Source: Heliopora coerulea (Eukaryota; Cnidaria; Anthozoa; Scleralcyonacea; Helioporidae). From it: 64,000 nucleotides of DNA. The notes beneath the pieces are model-generated. The model was given only the letters and a program-made list of their open reading frames with translations, made no database searches and was not told the DNA's origin. The position numbers and the translations under genes are program-made. Positions 47,492-57,017 of the stretch are shown one piece after another (the first letter of the stretch is position 1; every line of letters starts with the position of its first letter). The stretch lies in the NCBI GenBank assembly GCA_030142905.1, contig JASJOG010000154.1:310001-374000 (forward strand). Reading direction: 5' to 3'.

Positions 47492-47880
47492 TTGCCGCTG
47501 GTCTTTGTTGCGGGCTCAGTGGCTTAGTGGCCAAGCGCGGCAGCGTTTGGCAAGAAAATTATGCGTACCAACACATTCATTTGATTATTTGGAATGACAG
47601 AGAAGGACTACCGTGAAGGCAAAAAAGTTATTTAGTTTCTTATTGTCTACATTTAGTAAGGGTTAGAGCATGGGTTTGGTCTTGAAATAATGCTAGACGT
47701 CGTTGATGAAAAAACAGTGATATTGGTGGGATTTTAACCAGTAGGGAAGCAGTAAGCATTTTTCGAGTAGTAAAATCCTGGCAAAGTATTATCTTTTTTA
47801 AGTTTGTAGATATCTGCATTACCCAACAACATTTTAGATTCCGTCATGAGAGCACTGAGCTATGCCGTTTAAATTTCCAG
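47492..47880. repeat. Dispersed repeat C, copy 2
   Basis: Matches 41341-41835 in order but lacks the telomere-like array, keeping only AAGGGTTAGAGCATGGGTTT. Confidence 0.65.
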
Positions 47881-48558
47881 TTAAAAAGTTCGTTTCTTAG
47901 TTAGCTGAGCCGACAGCAAGACTAGCGGCAATGTGGGTCAGCTAACTGGAGTAGTACCGTCATTTTAAACATTTGATCGCTCGACGCGAGCCTGTAAATT
48001 GCTAACTTACTGTACTTAATCTTGCTCCAGTTTCTTTTATCGTTTTACTTGATCTACAAACCTGAACCACATGACAATCTGAGAACAAATGAAATGAATG
48101 ACAACACCATAAACATTCGACTTAGGCGTTCATTTAGTTTTAGGACCTCGAGAAAGGTCTGGTCCTTAGCTAAAACGGGAAGCATTATCGAAAGTTAGCG
48201 CTTGTATAATTTTCGTCATTTTTAATGGTAACATTTTCGTTTTAATGAATAACGAAGCAGTAGATAAAAAGTTTGTTCCAGTTTTCCAGAGAACAAAAAG
48301 TAAGTTTCAAGAGTTAAGGCAAAATTCGTGGACTGTTAAAAGTACTTTCCGTGACGGCCGTTCAAAGTTAGTATTTAAGCAAGATGAGTCTGAAGATGAT
48401 ATCCGTCTCACTACGACTGTTGGCAGGCTACATCTGGCTGAAAAAATTACCAAATGCATTTAGGGAGTGGGTAATTATTCGAAAGTTAGCGCTTATTTCA
48501 AAGTCACCCCATCATGGGAAGGCGCTTATTCGAATGTGCCTCTGGAGTTCGTCTTACC

Positions 48559-48957
48559 AGGGCCGTTTCATACGTTGCACAGTTGTCGCATTTCATTCAT
48601 ATTGGCTTCGTCAATTAGTCCACGTATGTGGGTCTTCATTTCATATGACAAATTGAATTTAGACGCATTTAATCATTTTCCAAATCTTCATACGAACAAT
48701 GCTCATGACAAAGAGCAAAACATTTGATCATGGACTAAACAGAATGTATATTATAATTTACGCATTTAATACGATGCGACATTACGACGTCGTCTGAAAC
48801 CAACACGCATTTTAGATGTATCCGTCCGATAATGACGGATAAAACGTCTCTGACGAATATAATTCGTTTCATACGTCGCATAACCGTCGCATTAAATCGA
48901 CTGAACTAAATTCGTCTGAAATAAATGCGACGATAGTGCTACGAATGAAACGGCCCT
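48559..48957. repeat. MITE with AGGGCCGTTTCAT ends
   Basis: Begins AGGGCCGTTTCATACGTTG and ends GAATGAAACGGCCCT. The interior is rich in CGTCGCAT/ATGCGACG-type units that pair inversely. No coding frame; superfamily not determined. Confidence 0.65.
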
Positions 48958-49384
48958 AAGGAACTTCAATCACAAACCACAACAAAACGAAATCAAACTG
49001 GTGCAAATAAGAATATTAATTCCAGTAGCGAAGCTAAGCATAGCAATTGGTCATGTTACGCAAATATAAAATTTTGTGCAATATTTAGACATGAACCAAA
49101 GCAGATCCATTAACATTTTGTTGCAATTTCTAATCATGGTTACCATAACCACTACATTGACGACTAATTGCTGCAATTTTATACGGCAACCATTGGGTGA
49201 GTGGATGTATATGGCTTTATACCTGAATATCGTAGATCATTTTAAGTTTGCATAGCATGATTTTTTGCTGTGCTCAGGTAAATTTAAACTTGGACAGCAT
49301 GTTCAGTTGCTATCCTTAGTTTTGCCATTGCTTTCGTCTCGATTCAAATCAAAGTCATCATTATATCGCTACTAACTTTACATT

Positions 49385-49895
49385 ATTATATGGCTGTGCT
49401 CGCTATCCGGTCCCTACGCAAAATCACGCACGCTTATTGGCTGTCTAGCCGTGCAATAAGTTTTTCGTACAGACCGACTAGTTTTGGCGGGGAAATTTCC
49501 AAGCTGATTTGAAGAAAAACAAGCCAGATTCCAGTAAGTTTTAAAAAAGATTTATAAAAACAAACTACGAAAACAGTTATTAAATGTTCTCAACGATAAT
49601 TTCGTGTAGAAAACTAGATGAATAGAGGGAAAAAACCACGAAGAAATAGGTAAAAACAAGCAAGCAAACCTAAGCCGCTAACTCACGAACACAAAACTTC
49701 GTTAAAAGCGATGAAAAAAGGAACCAAAAGCCATATAATAAATTCCTTATTAACCTCGTTTGTTCGGTGTGTACGGGAAAGTATTTGCCCTCAGTTTTTT
49801 TCGCACAGACCTCGCTCCTTCGTCGCTCTGTACGAAAACCTCAGACAAATACTTTCCCGTGCAGACCTCACACTCGGTTAGTAAGTAATCAGTAT
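49385..49895. repeat. Dispersed repeat D, copy 2
   Basis: Matches 42170-42663 throughout and keeps a better right end, with CGCACAGACCTCGCTCC and ACTTTCCCGTGCAGACCTCA. Confidence 0.65.
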
Positions 49896-49951
49896 CTTAA
49901 CAATGACTTTGGTGAGTCGACACGTTAAATACATTTAACATCTGCTTGATT

Positions 49952-52050
49952 TCATTTTGTTACAGTATCGGATCCAAGCTGCTGATAAGATGAACTTATT
50001 CGGATTTCTCCTTGTTTCAATTGTACGTGACCTACTTGGCAAACCATGTCTTTTCTGACAAGGTTGATGTGCCGCTCAAATATTTCATGACATAATGATG
50101 TCCACAAAATTATAAAAGTCGTCAATGTTTTTAGTTGATGTGTCTTTACTATCTGATGTGAAGACAAGTTCACTTCTGTCCTTCCCATCTAACATTGGGT
50201 CCAAGATGTCGTTACAAATTTTTACGCTGTCATCTCCATTGATCACCAAGCCAATAACAGCGCCTAAAAAGAGGAATTTTCAATTGAACCATGACCAAGA
50301 ACCCACTTTTCCACGAAGGTCTAAGGGGTTAATTACACCAGATCGGTACGAATTCAGACAGTTACCAAAGTGAAAATTGTCTGAAGTGTCTATATCTGAG
50401 AGCGGAATGAAACTAAAGTCATATTCTGGCAAATATTTCAGACCGCATTCGGAGTTTTCGTTCCCAGTAACAATGCTTTTCTTACTCTTTGCCACTTCAA
50501 TGATTGGTCTGGAGAGATTTCCCGTTTTCAAAATTTCGTACTGAGTTCAAATCGGTCAGAACTCATTTGTGTTGGTCCACCACCCCAAATGAGTGAGACC
50601 GGTTCGAGCTAATTTTTCGAACCGGTCTGATGTAAACTAAAACGTGGATTGAAAAAAAGCGATAATGTTTGATATTTGAATGACACATAAGCCACGGTAT
50701 TCATGGAAACGTAGTGAGACCGACAGTTGGCATCGAAATAACGAGAGAAGAGGAGCTAGGTTTGGGCTACAGAATTGCTGGAAGTTGGTCAATTATATGT
50801 TTGTATGCTTATAGTTTTGTTAGTTATTTTTCCTTGATTATGACGCAAATAATTTATGAAAACGGCCACAGCCATAGCATTATTTGACATGGAAGGCGTG
50901 CACGGTCATGTGAAGGGGCAAATTGAACTCTTTTGCACTTATAAACCGCCGTATCGGATTGACCTGTGGTGATTGACTACTGCACGATGCAGTTTGAAAA
51001 TTAGGCTCAACTGTTATAATTGTTTTCCTTTGAAGTAAAAAAATAGCCCTTTCAATTTCACCAATGTATTTTCCTCGATACGTTACAGTACCACTCAAAA
51101 GAGAAAGAAATTATCAACATTACCTAATAGAACAGTTTGTTTTTCTGTGGAAATAGTCCTGGAGGAAAGTTCCTTTCGCGCAAGATGGAAGATTTATAGG
51201 GGCAAACAACGATCCCTATGCGGGGTTGTTCCATTTGGATCTCTGGAAACACATTGGAGCCCGCATTCTATGGCTAATAATTCTTTGGCCATAGCCCCAA
51301 TAAATTGATGAAGGGGGCAAAGGAAATGCTCTTGTTCAGTTGGTATCTTGGTGACAGGCTTCTTTCTCAAACTGATCACCGAATACACGTTTGGCATCCT
51401 CAACTGTCATCTGAACTTGTTTCGTTTGGAAATTCGACAAGATGTCTAAAGAAAATACAACAGATCATCTACTCGATTATTCTCGGTTTTAACTTTTTAC
51501 CTGCTTGAGATAAACACAAACTATTCTGAATGTAATTTTATTTCTTTAACTGTTAAACAAAATCGACTACAGAATGTTAGAGCAGTGGAAGAGGACAAGC
51601 ACTGCAGAATTGCTAACTCTATGGATACATTATCTATTCCCAGATTTAAATTGGAAGAGATGTGGCCATAGAGTAACGACTGTTGACATTCTTGCTTCTC
51701 CCATTTTTTTGCAAATCTCTGGTTAATTTTTCTTTCACATGTACTCCGGTCAAAGTAATAGGGTTCCACTGACCAATGCACAGTTGGAAACTGCTTGTCG
51801 TGTTTTATCTGTCGGTTTTCCGTTTTTGAATCTACATGGTTTTTCCCAAGAGAAGTGATGAAGAAAACGTGTTTGGTGTTGCCTGAAAGAAGTTTTAGGT
51901 TAGATTTCTTGAGTAAATCGCAAGTGAATTCGAGCATGTTTGATAAAAACCGGAATAAAATCTTTGAGTAATTGCCAGGAAATCGACGATGGTTTACACA
52001 AATGGAGTCTATATTAAGTGAAAGCAAATCTTCAAGTCTATAAACATGCA
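49952..52050 (-). other. Unrecognised broken coding region
   Basis: Minus-strand frames at 51540-52040, 51230-51420, 50880-51110, 50280-50531 and about 50090-50270 have balanced, protein-like composition. Examples are VHWSVEPYYFDRSTCERKIN, KSIVTGNENSECGLKYLPEY, SDNFHFGNCLNSYRSGVINP and GAVIGLVINGDDSVKICNDI. They lie in consistent order and are separated by stops or possible introns. They may be exons of one gene or pieces of a decayed element neighbouring the virus-like island. I do not recognise the family. The ATG near 52102 lies inside a short inverted repeat and is not trusted. Confidence 0.35.
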
Positions 52051-52124
52051 GCCTAGAGATTATTGATGTTTGATGTTTGAGGAAACGTGAGAGCTTTGAC
52101 ATATTGAGGAAGATGAATGATCTT

Positions 52125-52300
52125 CAAGTTCGATAGTCAGAAAATGATTTCTGAGCCCCAGACGGTGATCGAATCCGCAACCTTCTGATGACCGGTTAGA
52201 CGCTCTAACCATTGAGCTACCGAGACTCAGATGGTGAGCTAAGGTGCAAATTCGATATATATGTGCGACCTAAGCGGAAGCCACTATATATTAATAATGA
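52125..52300 (-). repeat. tRNA-headed SINE, family 1, copy 2
   Basis: The minus strand reads TATAGTGGCTTCCGCTTAGG, TCGCACATATATATCGAA, then a tRNA-like core (GTCTCGGTAGCTCAATGG…GGTTAGAGCG…GATTCGATCACC) and a CTCAGAAATCATTTTCTGA hairpin. It matches 59399-59576 end to end in the opposite orientation. A 16-bp inverted pair, GATGTTTGAGGAAACG (52074) and CGTTTCCTCAAACATC (52348), brackets it. Confidence 0.75.
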
Positions 52301-52341
52301 TTGAAGCTCTTAAGCGTTATTATTAATCATTAATGAATGAA

Positions 52342-53007
52342 TTAATCGCGTTTCCTCAAACATCGTGTAACTTCGTTGTTCTCCGCGTTCGCGGCGTTCG
52401 TAAGAACTTCAAAGTTAAGAGCATTATACTGACTTTTATTAATACTAATTCTGCTATCTATATTCTTGAAATGTGTTACTGATCCTTTTAGAGTTTGATT
52501 CTCGGCTATTGGAAGTGAAATAATCATACAACTCCTTTTTCCTTCAATATCAAAATTTTTCATTCTTTCTACTGCATCACAACATATTGAAACATAACGT
52601 AATCCACGGTTGATGTCAACTACAGAATCACTCTCAACACTTCTACTTTTTTGTTTAACTTTATTTTTCACGAATCCTAGCAAAAGACCAAGATTTTTAA
52701 GATTCGTGTCTTTATCAGATTCAATGGTGCATTTTCCATTTTCTGAAGTCATTATCAAAGTTATTTTTCCGATACTTTTAAATTTCTCTGCTAACATACT
52801 GAATGTCCAATATCCAGGATTGATTGATATGTTTCTTCTATCATATGTGAACGTTTCATTTTGTGAACTAAAAACATTATTGTAATTCCAATACACTACT
52901 GCAGATTTTAGAAATATCTCAGGATTATCTTTGTCAATGGTTAGAGTATCATGTAAGTCTAGTCTTTTATTTTTTCCTTTGATGAATGCTGTTATTCTTT
53001 TCATCAA
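52342..53007 (-). CDS. Minor capsid/capsid-associated-like protein
   Basis: A 221-residue frame, leftmost gene of the island, read leftward. The start (MMKRITAFIKGKNKRLDLHD) is followed by a region with SINPGYWTFSMLAEKF and KNLGLLLGFVKNK. The layout (N-terminal strand-rich region, ..INPG.Y....L...F…, then a LG.LLGF turn) matches a protein found beside capsid genes in animal Polinton/adintovirus-like elements. The C-terminal third (ISLPIAENQTLKGSV…) also fits. The last residues come from an inverted repeat at 52348-52363 and may not be native. Role is inferred: probable virion component. It points away from the gene at 53033, sharing a 25-bp A/T-rich intergenic region that probably holds both promoters. 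Confidence 0.5.
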   Translation of the reverse strand: MMKRITAFIKGKNKRLDLHDTLTIDKDNPEIFLKSAVVYWNYNNVFSSQNETFTYDRRNISINPGYWTFSMLAEKFKSIGKITLIMTSENGKCTIESDKDTNLKNLGLLLGFVKNKVKQKSRSVESDSVVDINRGLRYVSICCDAVERMKNFDIEGKRSCMIISLPIAENQTLKGSVTHFKNIDSRISINKSQYNALNFEVLTNAANAENNEVTRCLRKRD

Positions 53008-53032
53008 CTTTTTTTTAACAAATAAAAAATAA

Positions 53033-53707
53033 ATGAGTGTTGAAGCCTTTGAAAGAGCTTATTATAGGAAAAACTATGATAAGGTTATAAGTGAAGGTAA
53101 GAAAGATCGTGAAAAGCTCAAAGCTGATTTTCTGAAAAAATATCCAAACGCCGATATTTCAAAGTTTGAATTCAACGCGTATTACAATCAAGATGACACA
53201 CTCGAGTCAACGTCTATATACTTCAAGAATTCAGGCATTTTTAGCACAGATATAAAAAGCAATACCTTCCTTGATGATAGATCAATGACTAAATATCTTT
53301 ATTCTAACAAAGTTCATAATCTTCCTCCTAAACACCCTGATTTTAACAAAGATCATAATCATTCCCTTAAACATAGTGCTTTCCCAAAACTATTTCAGTC
53401 TGGAGGAACAATACAACAACTTTCTCGAGGAAATAAACATAAAGGTTTTGCTTTTGAAAAGAATCATACTTGGTTTTGGGATGAATTCCCAGTAGATTAT
53501 GTTTTAAATTATCCCGTAAATAAATATAAAATTTATGTTTCTAACTTAGATTATTTTCATTCAAACTTGCCTGAATTAGATACAACGATTGATCAACAGC
53601 TTCGGAAAACAAAAGCAGATAAGTTTGATATGTCTCAACATTATTATAATTCTTTAGTTGGAGCTTATGTTGCTCCTTATGTTTGTGGAATTTCAAAGAG
53701 CATTTAA
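53033..53707 (+). CDS. Conserved island protein 1 (function unknown)
   Basis: A 224-residue soluble-looking protein with a strong start context (AAATAAAAAATAA before ATG). Hydrophilic N-terminus (AFERAYYRKNYDKVISEGKK), then a His/Asn-rich middle (DHNHSLKHSAFPKLF) and a C-terminal FDMSQHYYNSLVGAYVAPYV. I recall similar sequences only as uncharacterised proteins next to Polinton-like gene sets in cnidarians; this is unverified. The last few residues differ from what the neighbouring frame offers (overlap with 53683), so a frameshift near 53690 is possible. No enzyme motif seen. Confidence 0.55.
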   Translation: MSVEAFERAYYRKNYDKVISEGKKDREKLKADFLKKYPNADISKFEFNAYYNQDDTLESTSIYFKNSGIFSTDIKSNTFLDDRSMTKYLYSNKVHNLPPKHPDFNKDHNHSLKHSAFPKLFQSGGTIQQLSRGNKHKGFAFEKNHTWFWDEFPVDYVLNYPVNKYKIYVSNLDYFHSNLPELDTTIDQQLRKTKADKFDMSQHYYNSLVGAYVAPYVCGISKSI

Positions 53708-54549
53708 CACCAAGTCCTGAAGTTCCAAAACAAATCATAAGCTTTTTAAGATTCCACATTTATTTCACAATTCGTAGAATAACGCGTGAACTACAAGACG
53801 CTGTGGGGAGTATTGTGGGTCAAGGAGACGAGCATCGCGTTGCGGGAGGAGCAAGCTCCAACGCAGTAGGAATAAATAGATTAGCAAACAATGAAGCAAG
53901 AAATAGGATTTTACAAAAATATAAAGCAGATAAACTACAAGAGCATTTTCCAGACTTTCATGGGAGGATCGTAGATCAATCTGATGGAATAGCAAACACT
54001 GGATTAATTCTATTGAATCAAAGTATAGAAGCTTATATTTGCGCCATTTTAGGAAGTCAAAGTAAAACTGGGCAAAGTATTGTTGGAGATAGAGCATCGG
54101 CATTAGAAACACAGATTGTATTTAGAAAATTAGTAGAAGATGCTATCGTAAATTATGATGTAACCACCTGGATACAAAATATGAATTTGGCAATTTCAGA
54201 TGCTAATGTAAAATTAGACATCGCAATTTCACCTAGTTTATGGTTATTACCTTCTAACATGGTAATTCAAAAAACCCCAGTTCCAGGATATAATAATATG
54301 CTTCGTGTAGCATTGGAAAACATGAAATTTGGATTAAATAAGTATTTAAATTATTATGAACCGTCAGGACTGATAATTAAAACACCAAAACAGATACATC
54401 AAGACGTGCAACGCACGGGGTCAATAATGACATCTCATCTAGATAGTTATGATGTAATGAAAAAAATACCAACTTCAAAAACATTGCCAGATAGTCCCAT
54501 AGTTACACATAGTTCAAAGTCTGAAGACAACACTTCGTTCACTGTTTAG
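53683..54549 (+). CDS. Conserved island protein 2 (function unknown)
   Basis: A 288-residue frame overlapping the end of the previous gene. It is rich in helix-type sequence: ITRELQDAVGSIVGQGDEHR, ASSNAVGINRLANNEARNR, and LNQSIEAYICAILGSQSK with TGQSIVGDRASALETQ. A low-complexity Ser/Thr tail ends the protein. No transmembrane segment. The true start is uncertain: the ATG at 53683 lies within the upstream gene, and homology-like sequence begins near 53740. Conserved style and position suggest a structural virion protein, but that is inference. Confidence 0.5.
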   Translation: MWNFKEHLTPSPEVPKQIISFLRFHIYFTIRRITRELQDAVGSIVGQGDEHRVAGGASSNAVGINRLANNEARNRILQKYKADKLQEHFPDFHGRIVDQSDGIANTGLILLNQSIEAYICAILGSQSKTGQSIVGDRASALETQIVFRKLVEDAIVNYDVTTWIQNMNLAISDANVKLDIAISPSLWLLPSNMVIQKTPVPGYNNMLRVALENMKFGLNKYLNYYEPSGLIIKTPKQIHQDVQRTGSIMTSHLDSYDVMKKIPTSKTLPDSPIVTHSSKSEDNTSFTV

Positions 54550-54599
54550 GTGTATCATTAATCAGTGGAATTTTAATATCAAAGTATTTGATATAATCT

Positions 54600-54640
54600 T
54601 AGCAAAGTGACGCCCGAGCGCAGCGCGCGCGCGTCATGCA
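54600..54640. repeat. GC-rich short motif block
   Basis: GACGCCCGAGCGCAGCGCGC…GCGTCA is partly self-complementary and sits between genes. Related GAGCGNAGCGAACG strings recur at 55268-55288, 55951-55980 and 56268-56287. Confidence 0.4.
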
Positions 54641-54735
54641 AAGTGATGCTAAAAATTTAAATAATTTTTTATTAAAATATTAATAAAAAATATCATTACA
54701 AAGACACACACGCGCCAGGCGTTCGTGTATTAAAT

Positions 54736-55110
54736 TCAATCATATTTCTAGATATATCAGATGATGAAAAACAAAAGCTTTTTGATCTATATTTCTTCTA
54801 TCACAAACTATCTGTATGTTACAAATGGAAATACAAGAGATTAAAAAGATTAGTATTAATTGCAAATATGTCAAGTATTAGATTAACTTCTATAGGAGCT
54901 ATAGTTGGAGGTTTTACAATGAATCCTATCATTATTGGTACATTGACAGGCGCTGGTGTTCTAATCAAAGGATACAAGACAAATTCTGATATTTCTAATA
55001 AAGCAGAGGGGTGTAAGTTTGCGTATACAAATTATGAAAAAGTACGTACTCAGATTAGAAGTTTGTTGAGAGGGATTCCTTCAGATGAAAAAATGTTATT
55101 TCTGAAATAA
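54736..55110 (+). CDS. Small membrane protein, frameshifted, start lost
   Basis: The frame is open from 54676 but its only ATG (54868) lies inside the conserved part. Upstream codons read DEKQKLFDLYFFYHKLSVCY, so the native start is gone or non-ATG. After the ATG come TSIGAIVGGFTMNPIIIGTL and TGAGVLIKG, two short glycine-rich hydrophobic stretches likely to be a membrane hairpin, then FAYTNYEKVRTQIRSLLRG. A stop at 55108 is followed in another frame by a matching-style tail (…DSCPSIDSLFAKYESKY) to about 55201, so a one-base shift has cut the C-terminus. Probably an inactive copy. Confidence 0.55.
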   Translation, partial: SIIFLDISDDEKQKLFDLYFFYHKLSVCYKWKYKRLKRLVLIANMSSIRLTSIGAIVGGFTMNPIIIGTLTGAGVLIKGYKTNSDISNKAEGCKFAYTNYEKVRTQIRSLLRGIPSDEKMLFLK

Positions 55111-55175
55111 GATTTCAAGATAATATGATGACTGACTCTTGTCCTTCTATCGATAGTCTTTTTGCAAAGTATGAA

Positions 55176-55664
55176 TCAAAGTATACTAAAGTAACTCCAT
55201 CCTAATTTCTTAAAAATCTCTTTACAAATATTTTCGTGTCTCACACGAGATTTCTTAGTCTTTGGTAACAGAGCGTTCGCTTCGCTTACGTCAAGACCAT
55301 TCTTTTTGCATAGTTGATATAGTAAAAAGTTTAAGTTCATGAATCTCTTACTCTTACTCTTATGATATGCTACGACATCCTCAAAGTCACGCATAATTTC
55401 TATGTGTTTGTGAAATATATCAACACTCCACTTATCCAGGAATTCAGTGAATATTATAGTTCTATCATACCTATGTCGAAATGTAATTCCTTCTGAATAT
55501 TTTTTTCTTGATGAATTTATCCAAGGAATTTGTTCACCACATGATGCACAGAAAACCTCACCATTTTCAAGAAACTTAGATTTATGTTTACATCCAACAT
55601 AACGTTTTTGTTTTTGTATCAAAGTATACTCCTTCAACGCTTTTTCTAATAATTCCATCATCAC
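55176..55664 (-). CDS. VLTF3-like zinc-ribbon transcription factor
   Basis: A 162-residue protein on the strand opposite to its neighbours. The N-terminal half has a zinc ribbon: GCKHKSKFLENGEVFCASCG, with a CxH…CxxC ligand set. The C-terminal half reads FMNLNFLLYQLCKKNGLDV… and ICKEIFKKLGWSYF. This closely follows the end of poxvirus-type late transcription factor 3 (…NY.Y.LYKLCE.LG………W..IC.ELGWEF). In large DNA viruses that family drives late gene expression. The protein is shorter than usual, lacking part of the middle. A TFIIB-like factor is the main alternative. The ATG follows an A-rich leader (AAAAATAAACAGTG). Confidence 0.5.
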   Translation of the reverse strand: MMMELLEKALKEYTLIQKQKRYVGCKHKSKFLENGEVFCASCGEQIPWINSSRKKYSEGITFRHRYDRTIIFTEFLDKWSVDIFHKHIEIMRDFEDVVAYHKSKSKRFMNLNFLLYQLCKKNGLDVSEANALLPKTKKSRVRHENICKEIFKKLGWSYFSIL

Positions 55665-55804
55665 TGTTTATTTTTCAAGAACACATAGAGTTTACTTAGA
55701 TTTTTTCTAAGTAGATTTTAAACAACTTGCAAGCAAATTTCAAAGAGTTTCAAGGAGTACTTAGATTTACTTAAATTTTGTTTAACTTTTGTTTAAATTT
55801 TACT

Positions 55805-55812
55805 TATAATAA
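55805..55812 (+). promoter_or_regulatory. TATAATAA box abutting ATG
   Basis: TATAATAA ends directly at the ATG of the 55813 gene. The same octamer lies four bases before the ATG at 56317, and AATAATAA precedes the ATG at 56563. Resembles late promoters of large cytoplasmic DNA viruses; inference. Confidence 0.45.
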
Positions 55813-56240
55813 ATGAGTGATTCTTCATCACCAAAGATTACAAAAGCCGAAAAGACTGTGAAGGCTGAAAAAATAAAAGATCCTAAAAGAGTAGAGGCTG
55901 GAAAAAGATTGGCAGCAATTTCAAAAGAAGCGAAAGAACGAAAAGCAAGACAGCGAGCGCAGCGAGCGAACGAAGCGAATTCAGAGACATCGAGCTCTGC
56001 TAGCCTCTGTGAAAATATACAGTAAATTATAATTACCTTATCGGAGATGTATGCGCAGCCGCAGCAGTTGGTAGTCTATACTTTGCATACCGACAGGACA
56101 AACGCGATAAAAGAGAAGCGAACGAAGTAAAGCATGAGGCGAACCTCGAAGAGAACCCTTCAACGAGCGAAGTGAAGCCCGCGATGAATATAGAGAATCC
56201 TAAGAAAACAGCATGTAAAAAATTAGATAGTTTTGATTGA
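55813..56240 (+). pseudogene. Small basic membrane protein, frameshifted
   Basis: The first frame (55813-56025, 70 residues) is highly charged: KDPKRVEAGKRLAAISKEAK then ERKARQRAQR. It is a helix-rich basic region of a kind repeated in this class of elements. It stops at 56023. The continuation lies in a different frame (56016-56240): a hydrophobic segment YLIGDVCAAAAVGSLYFAYR, a charged linker and a C-terminal …KKLDSFD. Together they look like one type II membrane protein split by a shift near 56020. Both parts are reported as seen. Confidence 0.55.
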
Positions 56241-56305
56241 AGTGAACGAAGTGAACACGCTGTGTAAACGCGAGCGCAGCGAACGTTGTCCTCTTATTTC
56301 CTACA

Positions 56306-56313
56306 TATAATAA
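56306..56313 (+). promoter_or_regulatory. TATAATAA box before ATG
   Basis: TATAATAA three bases upstream of the 56317 start codon; second instance of the octamer in the island. Confidence 0.45.
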
Positions 56314-56316
56314 ATA

Positions 56317-56545
56317 ATGAGTGTAGAAAGGAAAAACTTAATGAATGAACTCTATAATGCCAATCTCGTTACAATAGGCGCTGTAGCAGTTTCAATGGTT
56401 TCAAAGAAAGCTACCGGAGAACAACTAGGAGCGCCTAATACAGTGAAAGGAACTCTAAAATTAGGAAGCAGCTGTAGGTGCTGGGAGTGTTGGAGTAAAA
56501 TACATGCAATCAAAGAAATGGATACCCAATGAACCGTTTAACGGG
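56317..56545 (+). pseudogene. Small membrane protein, frameshifted
   Basis: MSVERKNLMNELYNANLVTI opens the protein, followed by a hydrophobic GAVAVSMVSKK stretch and a GAPNTVKGTLKL segment. The frame then turns into Cys/Trp-rich nonsense and stops at 56532. An adjacent frame carries a fitting hydrophobic end (AAVGAGSVGVKYMQSKKW) to a stop at 56545. A single shift near 56468 explains this. Likely a two-helix membrane protein in its intact form. Confidence 0.5.
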
Positions 56546-56562
56546 CAATGAAATAATAAAAG

Positions 56563-56949
56563 ATGGCAAGCGTAGTAACTGTAGGAGTATTCAATGCTGT
56601 TGCATTTGCACGAGCGGGATTCCTATTTAGCAAACTCAATCACAGTGGATATGAAAAAGAAATAAAAAGACATAATGAAGCAATAGAAAAATTATCGAAA
56701 GCAAAAGAGAAATGGTACGAGGAACAAGTGAACAAAAAGGAAAAGATAGAAATTCTTAGACAAGAAGCTTCTGATGCAAATGCAGACATAAACGACACGA
56801 ATCGTGCTCTAGAAGAACTCAGAAAAATTACAAGAGAACCAAAACTAGAGGATTACTATAAACCTTCAGATGAAATGAAAGAATACCAATTGGTTTTTGT
56901 CTCACTCATGGAACTAGGTGGTGGATGGATCGCAGCGAAGCTGCTCTGA
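56563..56949 (+). CDS. Membrane-anchored coiled-coil protein
   Basis: A 128-residue intact frame. An N-terminal hydrophobic segment (VGVFNAVAFARAGFLF) is followed by a long coiled coil from about residue 28 to 92 (EKEIKRHNEAIEKLSKAKEK, IEILRQEASDANADINDTNR) and a final hydrophobic helix (LVFVSLMELGGGWIAAKLL). Similar uncharacterised proteins accompany Polinton-like gene sets in cnidarians (recollection, unverified). It sits 17 bases after the preceding gene in the same direction, with AATAATAA just before the ATG. A structural or membrane-remodelling role is a guess. Confidence 0.6.
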   Translation: MASVVTVGVFNAVAFARAGFLFSKLNHSGYEKEIKRHNEAIEKLSKAKEKWYEEQVNKKEKIEILRQEASDANADINDTNRALEELRKITREPKLEDYYKPSDEMKEYQLVFVSLMELGGGWIAAKLL

Positions 56950-57017
56950 CTGAAGGGAATACTTTACAAAATAATTTAAAATTTCATAAGAATTTAAATC
57001 CTTAAGAAATTTTTATT

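Noticed and set aside
46921..47616. 231-codon open frame on the plus strand
   Set aside because: It runs through two dispersed repeats also present at 10858 and 41341, and its sequence shows no domain.
51521..52102. Intact 193-residue gene starting at 52102
   Set aside because: The start lies in a 16-bp inverted repeat beside a SINE; only the part below about 52040 looks native, so it is listed as an unrecognised coding region instead.
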